A stretch of 64,000 nucleotides of DNA, from positions 13,987,299 through 14,051,298 of the forward strand of contig OX465112.1 of assembly GCA_949987565.1 (NCBI GenBank). Reading direction: 5' to 3'. The notes beneath the pieces were generated by a model that was given only the letters and a program-made list of their open reading frames with translations, ran no database searches and was not told the DNA's origin. Below, piece after piece: positions 44,711 to 55,295 of this stretch. A program made the position numbers and the translations under genes. This DNA is from Luidia sarsii. Lineage: Eukaryota > Echinodermata > Asteroidea > Paxillosida > Luidiidae. Within the stretch, counting starts at the first letter, position 1. The number at the start of each line of letters is the position of its first letter.

Positions 44711-47700
44711 ATGTCGAGTGCAGCGCTCGGAGCTGAGTGGGGCAGGGAAGTGCAAGGAGTTCTGCTTGATATCTCAGGCGTTTTGTACGACAGCGGAGAG
44801 GGTGGAGGAACGCCGATAGATGGGTCTATTGATGCGGTAAAACGGTAAGCAGTAGGATGGTGGGGAATCACAAGAATGCAGGAATACCGGGACATGTTTA
44901 GCGAACTGATGTACTGCAGTTACAGGTGTAGTCCCAAGTGCGGTCAAAATAAAAATTCCGACAACCAACAACAACTTGCGACCGACAACAACCGACAACA
45001 GTTCTCTAAGTTCATCGTCCAACAAATTTGATATATCGTACGTTACGTTCAAACTCAGTATTATTAGGCTTTGAATTAATGTAAAAGGTTTAATTTTGGA
45101 CGCGAATACTATGGTATGGATATTATGATTTCTTTGACGAATTTGTAATTGTATTGGCCGCCATCTTGGACGGAGGGCCAAGGATAGAATACGCCTGCGC
45201 GGAATGCACGGTGCGGCAGACAACTCGCCACTGATAAGACCGGACCCTATTCCGTTACAGTGTTTTGGAGTGGTTTGCCTTAGTATTTTTCAATCCATCA
45301 GAGCTTCAATACCTTTTGCCTGTTTTGGAGTACATACTTGAGTTTGGTATCAATGTAAAGATAATTAAATATTCATAAATGAGGCCACACACTAATTTTG
45401 AGGTTATATTAATTATTATTAATATTCAGACATAACCTCATAAATATTCATTGTAATTTTTTTTTTTTCGTGGGTTTTTTGTAGTCTGAGAAACTTGGTC
45501 CCGATAAGTCACCCTTTTTTTTAATCAAATTTTGAGGGACGGGTGACTGTAGGGTCCATGGATCGTGGCTATGCATTGTGGAAATGTCATCTTTGAAAAA
45601 TACCCCCGACAAAAATCCCCAGATTTACCCCCCAAAACACCTCAGAAACCATCCCACGCACCCATTGAGGATTCATTGAGAATTACAGATTCCAATACTG
45701 GTCATTTTGTCTCACTCACGTTTGGGAAAAGGGAGAAATTTCCCCGAAGTTGACCGAGAACGGGTTGACGAGCTGAGTTGGGGTGGCCATCTTGGATTTG
45801 AAACTCCATGATGTCATGATGTGCAGGCAGGTCCGATTGTGGAGTGGTCTGCGGAAGTGTGCGGTGCTATGTCCTGGACGTTGCTTTTCATTGCTGTTCA
45901 GGAAACAATCGTAGGGCTCAACGCGTGCAAGCGCACGCAATTAAGAACCACGGCTATAATTTATCACAATAATTGTTGCAGTTAAATAATGCAAAAAAAA
46001 ATTTCAAATATATATTTTGCTGTCGTGGCTTGCAACTACTTCTAAGCTCTGAAGGTGCTCAGCAAACTTTCTATATCTATAGACTGATGATAATTGCATG
46101 AACTTGGAACCACACCAGGCCTAGGCTATCTGTATACCGGTATATATATTCAACATGTTCTATTTCTTATTTCTCAAAAGTTAGACGGCCTGACGTTTCA
46201 ATCCTAGCAGGACCTTTCTCAAAGGCAAAGACTTTGATAAAGGTCCTGCTGGCATCAAAACATCAGGCCCTCTAACTTTTGGAATTTATGTATTGCAGGT
46301 CATTTTATTCAGTGAGCAGTTTGCAACATTTGTTTGTATTTACTATTACTTATTTGATTAAAGGAAGTATAAGTAAATAATCCGAGTATCTGCACCTGTG
46401 CGAAAAAGTGCACGCATCATGTACGCTTCAAATGCCACCCTTCCAAGTTACAGTACTTCTCGATGAAAGAGGCTGAGTCGAGTAAATGACTCATTTACTT
46501 TAATTTACACCAATCATAATTCCACAAAGGACTTGCGGCACATGAAAAATTCTATAGTATGTCAGAGAAATCTTTTCTGGGCTCTTGAAATTGGGAAATT
46601 GGAACTACTTGCAGTTTTTGAGATCACTGTAACTCGCGTTCCAGAGGTCTCCTTATCGCTATACAGTATTTTGAATTCTACCTCCTTGGGCAAAGAAACT
46701 ACAGGTATTCCCTTCCAATAGTTTTACCCAATTTTGTCCACACCCTGCATGTGTTTCGAGTTGACAAATGCTTTTGGCGAACAAGTTTTTCAGCTTTGCT
46801 GATTGTAAAGGTGGGTCTTTAAATGTACAGTTTTCCCTGCCAGTCATGGCAACATTTCGCTGATTTCTTTGAACATGCTTTTAAATTCACACAGTTTTTG
46901 TAGTTCATTCAAATTACCGTAGTGTTTCATTTTGTTTTGTTGCATTATATTTTTTTCCGTACGTACATTCAATTTGCACCATCTAATTCCAAATGTCAAA
47001 TCCAAATGTCAATTTCTGAAAAAGTGAAAAATAATTTGCCCTATTGGACTAAGAGTTGGCACATACATACATGTACATGTACGTGTAGTCTATGCATGTT
47101 TAATGCAGACCTGTGGTAATTTCACAAATCCTGGATTTGTGTATCAAAATTGTAAGATGAATGCATTTGCATCAAGGAAAACTTATACTCATGTAAACAT
47201 TTTAAATCAAAACAAACCAAGGAAAAATTTACTGGGAAAATTTTGAACAATTTGAGAATTTGGCAGAGAAAACTTTGACTGGACCGGAACTTGAACCCGA
47301 GACCTCTGGACTAATGTACCAGTGCACTTCCATCTGAGCTATCCAGTATCCAGCCCTTAGATGGTGGCCTTGGTTTGTTTGACTTGAATTGAAAAAAGCT
47401 GCATCCACTTTGTGTAATCCCCAAGCTGCCGTAGTCAGGTTTACAACAATTAGTTGTTTGCATCTGAATGAAAGTGGGTGTGTGATCCCTGGAGATAGGC
47501 CTATACAGCAGTTAATAGTTGAATTGCTTCTGACTGGCGCCCCCACCCCGGCACCCTGGCACCCCAAACCGAGACCTCTGGACTAATGTTCCAGTGCTCT
47601 TCCCTGAGCTATCCAGCCCTTAGATGTAAATATTTTGTGTACCCGTAGTTTCATTACCAATTACATTGAGGTTATACATTGAAGTTGTATTTGTCTTTTT

Positions 47701-50700
47701 AATATTTCAGAAGTCCAGCAAGCGGAACCAATGGCTGAAATTGTCTGTCACAGCCAGAGAGTGGCCCACAATAACTGGCCATGCGGTGTGTGTGGCAAGG
47801 AGTGTCGTACAAATATCATCCAGTGTGCCCTCTGCATCTCCTGGTTCCATCATCACTGTGAGCAGCTGTCGTCCGAGCAGCTGACTGGCTCCGGTGATGT
47901 GCCCTTTGAATACACTTGCCGAGGGTGCACACGGTCTTCAGGATTGTTTGATGCCGAGCTCTCCCTGCAAAGACTGTTCCAGCATTCATCCAAATTTAAA
48001 AGTCTCAAAGCTGCTGTCAACCGTGAGTGCGCCGACATTCCTTACCATCCTGGCATGACCCAAAGGGTGGCGAAGAGTCCAAGCCTTGCCCCAGACGCTC
48101 CGTCCATACATCTCCTGAAGTTGTGTGGAGGATCTGATGGGTACGTTCCAGTGCAAACCTCTGGCGACGGCAACTGTCTGTTCAATGCCCTGTCCATTGC
48201 CATCAAGGGAGATGAGTCCCTGTCTTCTGAAATCTGGGTTCGTACCTGCTGTGATATGGTGAACCATGCGGAAGAGTACACTGACGTACATCGAGATTCT
48301 GATGTGGAATTCTTGAGTCCGTCGTACAAGGAAGCATGCCTGAGCTGTGCATGCAATGGTGGCTGCTCGTCAGCGTGGACCATCCAAGCTGCTGCATCTG
48401 TCATCGGTGCCCCTATCATATCCATCTATCCTCCAGTTAATGGTATGACGGATATGTGTGTCCGAGCCCTGAACACAACTTTTAAGCCTCGGGTCGTGCG
48501 CACCAAAGCTCCAGTGTACGTGATGTGGACCGCCACAAGTCATTCAACTAAGCCTTGGACACCCGACCACTTTGTGCCACTGGTTCCGTTCAAAAGCAGC
48601 GAGGAGATACATGTATTTACTGAAGTGGTTGCAACATCCACTCCTGTCAGGGGTCACCACACCTCCTCCCCTCAGCCACTCTCACCAAGTGCTTCTCCTC
48701 TTCGGGAACCTCAGGGCACCACGTCACTACGTGACCACACCGAATGGAATTCAGCTGCCCAGCCTGACCCTGCCTGCGGTGGTATTCCAATTCCTCCTAT
48801 GTGGGATGTTCTCAGCCAACAGCCTTCTGACGAGCAATTTGACATTGCGCCAGCGGATACGCCATCTGGTCCTTCAGTGAAACGAGCAGTGAAGAGAAGG
48901 CATCGTCTTCAGGGGTCAAGAAATGTCAGGCATCATATGGACACTTCTACAGACAGCCCATGCCCAATTGTTAACAAACTAAAGGGAAGTTTTTTAAATG
49001 CTGATGATCTGTATACGTTGGTTTGTGGAGAGGATCCACAATATAATGAGATTCCTCCGGGTCACAAGGATAATACTGTCTTTATAATAGATAACAGTGT
49101 AAATGTTGAACGCAGAAGAGTAGGGAAGAGGAGCGATTTCACTGATGACTGTGGGTGTTGGGACAATAAGTTAAGTTCAACCAAACGGACCGATTTTGTT
49201 GTTGTAAATGGTGGTCTTTTGTCAATCAAACCTACAAGGAAAGATGGTAAATATTCAAGGTCAGTAAATGGTAGGATGGTTGAAATCGACAATAAAGATG
49301 TTCTTGTTATGAAGAGGTACTACTCAACACTAAAACGTGACAATTCCTTCAAAAAAAGAGTGACATGGTTTGAACAAATCCCTGGCCAACATTCCTCCAA
49401 ATTAAACACTGCTATTGTTGAGTATTTAGGGAAATTCCCTGAAGTTGGAAGTTGTCATGGAAATAATAAAAATGGTAAGCGTGTGTATGTAAAGACGAGC
49501 AAAAGTGTCAGAGATGAAATAAAAAGATATGTGCAAGTTAATCAACCAAGTACGGTTTATTCCAAAATGGTAATAGAGAGTGTAGCATCAGCACCGAGGA
49601 ATCTTAAACAAGTTCAGAACATTAAATATCATGTAGATCGCATCAAAAAACAACAACTCCAGTCCTTGGAAGAACAACTTGGAGATGAAATGTTCCCTTA
49701 GTGGTCAGGGGAATTATGAAATCAATCCATGAGTTTGCGCAAAATTCAAATTTCACCCGCAGATTTGGGCAAACAAGTCTGATGACGGGAAGAATACACA
49801 CTTTCAAAAGTTTCCTTCATGTAAGCGGCAGATTTCGTTGTTCGGTATTTCATTAGATGGCCAACTCCGAATTCCCAAAACACCATTGACTGCCCAAAAA
49901 CCTGGTCAATGGACCCGACACAGTTGCACACAAAATGTCAAAACAGTCACTTTCAAGCACTGAAATCCAAACCGACCAACCAATCAATTTCTTGCAATCA
50001 AGCAACCACTGATTTCCTGTTTTACCCCTTCACACAAGTTATTCCAGGATTGTTTTAGCTCCCCATTTTTTTGTACCTACATGTACATGTACATAAGTTT
50101 GTTCTCCATACACCGGTATTTATTTTGGTTTTATGGCCAAAACTAGCACAAATTCACAAACTTCACAGGGGTTTGGAAATTTCCTTTTTTAAATTTATAT
50201 TTGTTGTTCTGAATTTCACCTTTTTGTATTCTTGTTCTGTATTAAACTATAGGAACTTTTAAGTTAAAACTGTTTGTGTGCACTGGCTTCAGCTTGTTTT
50301 TGTGTGGCTAGTGGCTACTTACACCCCTGACTTCATTTTTGATTTGTTACTTTTGTCTTTCAAAACCATTTACCGGTAATAAGAAAACTGCCTTTGAAAA
50401 AGGTCCTGCTAGGATCGAAATGTCAAGCCCACTAAATTTTGAAATAAGAAAACTACTAGTTGTTGCAGATGTGTTAATGTTCTAGTGCATAAAAACATGA
50501 CCTATGAGTAATATTTTCTTTTCATTCTGTATATGGTAGGGAGTCATGAACTACACCATTACCGTAATATCAACATAAAAACTAGTCAAAAAGAGAAAAA
50601 TATATTTTCGGCATGATTTGTGAACATATCCCACATCCCACAAAATTTGATTTAATGACATACATGTATGTATCTTATATGATTGTACATGTACAGTATA

Positions 50701-53700
50701 TCAATTAGAGAGCCCACTTTTTGTGAATTGTCACTTTTCCTTCTCTGCCTTATTAAAAATAAAAGCATTTGGGTCAGTATGCTTGGCAACTAAAAAAAGA
50801 CATTGAACACATATCATTCCTTTTGTCTGTTTGATCATTTTAAAGACTGCACAGTTATCAGGTATTCCCAGCACTGGAGCTATTAGTCAACTCTGCCCAA
50901 TTTGCCACATGAACAAACCCCCCCCCCCCCATGATTTTTGAAATGGTCCAAATGATGGCAATGAACAAGATGGCGGGCAACATTTCTCAGGTGAGAAATG
51001 TGAGGTGAGATTTTAGGTGCTCCCCACTTAAAATTGATATCATTTTTTGCTCTGAATGTGTGCTTAGAATATACATAGATATAGTTTGAGTTCATTACTT
51101 GGCAACTTTTTAAATTCTCTTTTGACACAGGTGACGACTGTTGGCAGTTGTTGACGGTAGTTATTGGTTTTTAGTATGACCCCTCTATGACTATGATTCA
51201 ATACCAATACTGTATTTACGTAGTGCTTCCAAGACTCGGTCTGGCCAGTGTTGAGAGTTAATGCCAGTAAGAAGTGTGAGTTTGGTACACTGCACCGCTC
51301 AGACTTGTTAGTTTATGCACTCACTCGGTGCAAATGTTTCCATGGTTGGAAAATCCCACGTGCAAGAGAAAATACTGCTGACCACTTCAGGTCCTGAGTT
51401 TTCTGGTGAATCTTCCCTGGCAGGTTGAAGGCTTCCCATTTGAAGGTGCGGTTCTGTACCAACGAGACACAATGCACCCGCCAGTACCTCGTCAACAAGC
51501 TCAGGCATCTCGGGTTCGACATCTGCCTGCACGAAGTCTTCTCGCCAGCTCCGGCAGCCTGCCAGCTGGTCCGAGACAGAGGTTTGCATCCCTACCTCCT
51601 CGTGCATCCAGGTGGGTTCCTGTTACTAACTTGTTGGAAGCTCCAGGTGGCAGGCTGCCACCAATAGGGGATGGAGGCTTGTGCCTTGCCTCAGACTAGT
51701 AAACCCTTCCAGTTCTATTTATCAGGCTTTGATGGTAGTCTACCACCAATAGAGGATGGAGGCTTCCTGCTTCAGACTATTCACCATCTCCCAGTTCTAT
51801 TCATTGCTTTGATGGCAGTCTACCAGCAATAGGGGATGGAGGCTTATGCCTTGCTTCAGACTAGTCACCACCTCCCAGTTTTATTTATCAGGCTTTGATG
51901 GCAGTCTACCACCAATAGGGGATAGAGGCTTATGCCTTGCTTCAGACTAGTCAACCCTTCCAGTTCTATTTCTCAACCTTGGTTGGCAGTTTACCACCAA
52001 GAAGGGATGGAGGCTTGTGCCTCGCTTCAGATTATTCACCATCTCCCAGTTTTATTTATCAGGCTTTGATGGCAGTCTACCACCAATAGGGGATGGAGGC
52101 TTATGCCTTCCTTTAGGCTAGTCACCATCTCCCAGTTCTATTACATGTATGTCAGCCTTGGCTGGCTGTCTACCAACACAAGGGATGAAGGATGGTGACC
52201 TTACCGTTTTTATCCATGAATTACAGAAATGGATGTAGGTGAAGTTATTACTTTCAGGCTCAATAGATTTGCATGGCTACATGTTCAGTAAGTGAGTGAT
52301 TCCAGTTATTCTTCAGTGTGTCCTTTCCCTTTCTTTGTCCCTCTTGTAGATGCGGTGGAGGATTTCTCGGAGTTTGATCTCACGGCAACCCCAGACTGCG
52401 TTGTCATCGGCGATGCGGCCAGCGATTTTACCTACGACAGAATGAATGCTGCCTTCCAGGTGCTGATTGGGCAAGAGCGCCCTCTGTTGATCTCCATGGG
52501 CAAAGGGTAATGAGACAGATTCCCAGCAAGGGAAGCTCATCTAAACCACTCAGTGAAACCTAATGAAAATTCTACTTTCCTGTTGGTGCTGAAGTTAAGT
52601 TTATCATTAGTAATATATTGGGAGTAAATTAGGATTGCAACGAAGAAGAGATTGGCTCAATCTCACAAAAACAGTGTTAAGATTACAAGTGATGATACAT
52701 ATATCTGTGTACATATATCTGTTTTGTCCTTGTCACTCTGCCTTTGAGAAAGGTCCTGCTAGGATCGAAACGTCAGACCCACTAAATTTTTAGATTTGCA
52801 TTTTGGTAATTTTCATCAGTAAGCAGTTTGCAATATTTTTGTATATCACTTTGATGATACAACTGCCTAGCATTGTTTCACCAAAGAAATTTATCAGCCT
52901 TTTTTGTGCATGTTCATTATTTTACTAATTAATTTCCCCAAAAGGACACTTTTTCTGGCATTCTACAAAGTTGCAAATTTTATATGGACTAGAATGACCT
53001 GAGATGTACAAACCAGAATGAGTAAATTTGCCTGGCATTTTGGTTCAAGTGTGACCTCCCTCAAAGTGTAGACCCCCATTGAAGTGGAAGTTCCAATTTC
53101 AATTGTAGCTTGTAATGTGATATTGTTTGAAATTTGTCTTTGCACAGTGGAATCATGGTGTGAAAAGTATGCAAAAACAGTGTTTCGAGGATTATGGCTC
53201 TGAAAAGAGCTGGTACCGATAACTCCATCTTGAAAGAGATGATGTACGTGGTGTCACCACATCCTTTGCATATTGTTGTTGTCTTTTCATGAGTGAGTGG
53301 GGTTGTGAAGACCACCATTCTATAGAGATACTTTTTGATCGACAGCGCTGTTGTTGCCCATTTTGCAGGAGGTACTACAAAGAAATGGACGGTCTCATGA
53401 TGGACGTTGGTGCTTTCATGACAGCCCTAGAGGTACAGTTCTGATCAAATCAAATAAATAAAGACAGTAGGTCACCTCCTCTCTCAAATAAAAGAGGACA
53501 AGGGGTCTGTTAAATTATGATAGGAATATTAACACCTCATAGATGAAGTTGTACATCTTTTCTTGCCTTTCTGTTTCTGGGCTCAGTATTCTGCAGGCTG
53601 CAAGGCTGAAGTAGTGGGTAAGCCCGACAAGGGGTTCTTTCTTGGAGCTCTGAAAGACATGGAAGTCCAGCCTGAACACGTAAGTCCTACTGATAGCCGG

Positions 53701-55295
53701 GCCATGACTATTGTGTCTGTTGTGGGTTCGCTTTAGTTGCTCTCATGCTAGGATCCCTCTGAGGAGAAATTTTCGACATCCATGCCAGGGATGAGGAAGA
53801 GACTCTGTGGGTTCTATGCAGGATACATGCATTGGTTGCCATACATGTGCATACCACAAGATAGCTGCAAGATGATGGGCTACCAGTTAACATTTATCAT
53901 TTTATGTGAGCACACAACATTGGAGGCCAATCATTTTGTATATTATATAGTAAATGAAGCATTGAACTTGGGGTTCAATACTTCAAACCTTTTTGGTTGA
54001 TGAAAGATTTAAATATTTTTGCCCTATTTCTGGAAAACACATATTTTAGGTGTTGCCTATCTTTCTACGGTTCTAGCAGTAATTACCAAGAACTCTGGTC
54101 ATCAACTCAACATTTGAAAATGAAGTACATGTACTATCTAGAGCTAAATGTAGCCATACCACTCACAAAAATCAGCAACAAAACCTGAACTCTAAAAATG
54201 AGAAAGATGTCGAGCTTATCAGACCTTTTAGTAGATTCTCATAGTCATTTTTATTTGATTTCTTCCTAGGCTGTGATGGTAGGGGATGATATTGTCAACG
54301 ATGTTGGCGGAGCCCAGAGCTGTGGGTTAAAGGGCGTGCAAGTCAGGACAGGAAAATTCACGTGAGTTGACTCACTGACATAAGCAGTGCCCTCTGTTTA
54401 AGTACAAGCAACAGAGGGCGCTGTTTACCTTAGTGTTTGTTTTGTTTTAAAAACAGCATAGGGTTTGTCTGGATTCATTTACGGCAGTCAAAATGCTCAC
54501 ATTGATTGAGGGTAGCCACTAACTTGTGACATGTATAGACTTGTGTGTAAACTAAAGCCGTATCCGATGCATTTGGACTTAGCCTTAGGCTCTTGCTAGG
54601 CCATCGTTTCTGAGAAATTTGAGGTAAAACCCATCAGAATTGATGTAGGCTTTTTGTTTTAGCTATAGATTTTCACTCATTTGAACAAGAGAGTAATGGT
54701 TCAACCACAGTGGTCAACTACAGACTAATGTTTAGCAACTTGATGACCAAACCTGGGCCTTTTTATTGCTGTCATTGTCAGCCTTTTTATCGCTGATGTA
54801 TCCAAGTGGCTGTTCCACAGACGTGCAGCGCCCTCTATTGGCAGACTGCTAGTACTGACCAAGAGAGGCTGCTCTTTGCTCCAGTGGTCAGAACCTGCTG
54901 ATAAATGAATCTGAAGAACATTTCTTCAAATTGTCAATTTTTTTCTTACAGATAAGAACGAGCATGTTTAGCCCTTAATGGTTGCCTATTAAATGAGTCC
55001 ACAGGAATATGAATTATGAACAGAAATTAATTCCATAAAATAGTGAATCAATTTACTTATTTCAATTCGACACCTTTATATTTTCAAGTACAACTAAACA
55101 CTGTAGCAGTACCAGCAATTGCTATTTGAGACTCAGTTCACAGATTTTGTCCCAGGGTTTCTGTTGAATGCTAGATATGGATCCATTCTCTCCTGCAGTC
55201 CATCCGATGAAAACCACCCAACTGTTAAGCCAGATGGTTATGTGGACAATCTTGCACATGCTGTGGACATACTCCTTAGAGACAACGGGCAGTAG
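44711..55295 (+). CDS. LHPP: Phospholysine phosphohistidine inorganic pyrophosphate phosphatase (LHPP)
   Basis: Seven exons: 44711-44844, 51424-51611, 52350-52506, 53369-53432, 53587-53679, 54270-54361, 55199-55295 (TAG). They encode 274 residues against 270 in human, with phases consistent throughout and GT-AG junctions. It is a HAD-superfamily phosphatase. Motif I is LLDISGVLYDSG (D20 nucleophile, S22), motif II VRFCTNET (T57, N58), motif III the Lys of VVGKPDKGFF (K193), and motif IV GDDIVNDVGGA (D218, D219). The cap domain lies between motifs II and III. The family hydrolyses phosphohistidine, phospholysine and pyrophosphate in the cytosol. All catalytic residues are present, so activity is expected. 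The start has an ACCATG context. The 6.6-kb intron 1 contains the PHD-OTU gene at 47731 on the same strand. Confidence 0.97.
45484..45955. mobile_element. One-armed copy of the CTAGTCCGAG foldback element
   Basis: Matches the left arm and centre of 20839-21472: AAACTTGGTCCCGATAAGTC, ATACCCCCGACAAAAATCCC, GGGGTGGCCATCTTGGATTT and CTCAACGCGTGCAAGCGCAC. The right arm is missing. It lies in LHPP intron 1. Confidence 0.85.
46175..46345. repeat. GATCCTAGCAGG-family inverted pair
   Basis: GGCCTGACGTTTCAATCCTA on the left, then AAAGGTCCTGCTGGCATCAA and AACATCAGGCCCTCTAAC on the right, followed by a normal tail (CAGTGAGCAGTTTGCAACAT). The two head regions face each other. Confidence 0.8.
47277..47355 (-). 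repeat. tRNA-derived SINE-like head
   Basis: On the minus strand, CTGGATAGCTCAGATGGAAG resembles a Pol III A box and GGTCTCGGGTTCAAGTTCC a B box, at tRNA-like spacing; the closest memory is tRNA-Lys. The cloverleaf is not intact. A second partial copy is at 47572-47632. Both lie just upstream of the PHD-OTU ORF. Confidence 0.55.
47572..47632 (-). repeat. Partial tRNA-derived SINE-like copy
   Basis: AACCGAGACCTCTGGACTAA then GAGCTATCCAGCCCTTAGAT, the complement of the A-box region and anticodon arm of the copy at 47277-47355. The B box is cut off. Confidence 0.5.
47731..49701 (+). CDS. PHD finger-OTU domain protein, intronless, nested in LHPP intron 1
   Basis: A 656-residue ORF. Residues 18-66 form a complete C4HC3 PHD finger (C18, C21, C32, C35, H40, C43, C63, C66). 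Residues about 130-290 form an OTU-type cysteine protease fold: SGDGNCLFNALS holds D146 and the predicted nucleophile C149, and PDHFVPLVPF supplies H280. ISIYPPVN and VYVMWT resemble the OTU-like part of vertnin. A Ser/Pro-rich linker has a basic stretch (KRAVKRRHR, about 384-392). Residues 415-656 are a Lys-rich module I do not recognise. An acceptor-like TTTTTAATATTTCAG at 47710 suggests a spliced leader. It is probably a nuclear or chromatin protein with possible deubiquitinase activity, which is inferred. Intronless structure and SINE-like flanks suggest a mobile-element or retrogene origin. Confidence 0.85.
   Translation: MAEIVCHSQRVAHNNWPCGVCGKECRTNIIQCALCISWFHHHCEQLSSEQLTGSGDVPFEYTCRGCTRSSGLFDAELSLQRLFQHSSKFKSLKAAVNRECADIPYHPGMTQRVAKSPSLAPDAPSIHLLKLCGGSDGYVPVQTSGDGNCLFNALSIAIKGDESLSSEIWVRTCCDMVNHAEEYTDVHRDSDVEFLSPSYKEACLSCACNGGCSSAWTIQAAASVIGAPIISIYPPVNGMTDMCVRALNTTFKPRVVRTKAPVYVMWTATSHSTKPWTPDHFVPLVPFKSSEEIHVFTEVVATSTPVRGHHTSSPQPLSPSASPLREPQGTTSLRDHTEWNSAAQPDPACGGIPIPPMWDVLSQQPSDEQFDIAPADTPSGPSVKRAVKRRHRLQGSRNVRHHMDTSTDSPCPIVNKLKGSFLNADDLYTLVCGEDPQYNEIPPGHKDNTVFIIDNSVNVERRRVGKRSDFTDDCGCWDNKLSSTKRTDFVVVNGGLLSIKPTRKDGKYSRSVNGRMVEIDNKDVLVMKRYYSTLKRDNSFKKRVTWFEQIPGQHSSKLNTAIVEYLGKFPEVGSCHGNNKNGKRVYVKTSKSVRDEIKRYVQVNQPSTVYSKMVIESVASAPRNLKQVQNIKYHVDRIKKQQLQSLEEQLGDEMFP
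50385..50455 (+). repeat. GATCCTAGCAGG-family copy
   Basis: CTGCCTTTGAAAAAGGTCCT, then GCTAGGATCGAAATGTCAAG. The tail is truncated. LHPP intron 1. Confidence 0.85.
51640..52190 (+). repeat. About 85-bp tandem repeat in LHPP intron 2
   Basis: Six to seven units with GTCTACCACCAATAGGGGAT, GGAGGCTTATGCCTTGCTTC, then CAGTTCTATTTATCAGGCTT. It begins about 40 bp after the exon that ends at 51611. Confidence 0.92.
52720..52850 (+). repeat. GATCCTAGCAGG-family copy, well preserved
   Basis: Nearly identical to 10089-10216 from TTTTGTCCTTGTCACTCTGC to CAGTAAGCAGTTTGCAATAT. LHPP intron 3. Confidence 0.9.
53196..53265. repeat. Remnant of the palindromic histone-stem-loop element
   Basis: GGCTCTGAAAAGAGC at 53196-53210 is a minus-strand histone-type stem-loop. 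CTTGAAAGAGATG at 53229-53241 and GTACGTGGTGTCACCAC follow on the plus strand. It corresponds to the centre and right arm of 6388-6539 with the right stem-loop deleted. Confidence 0.65.
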
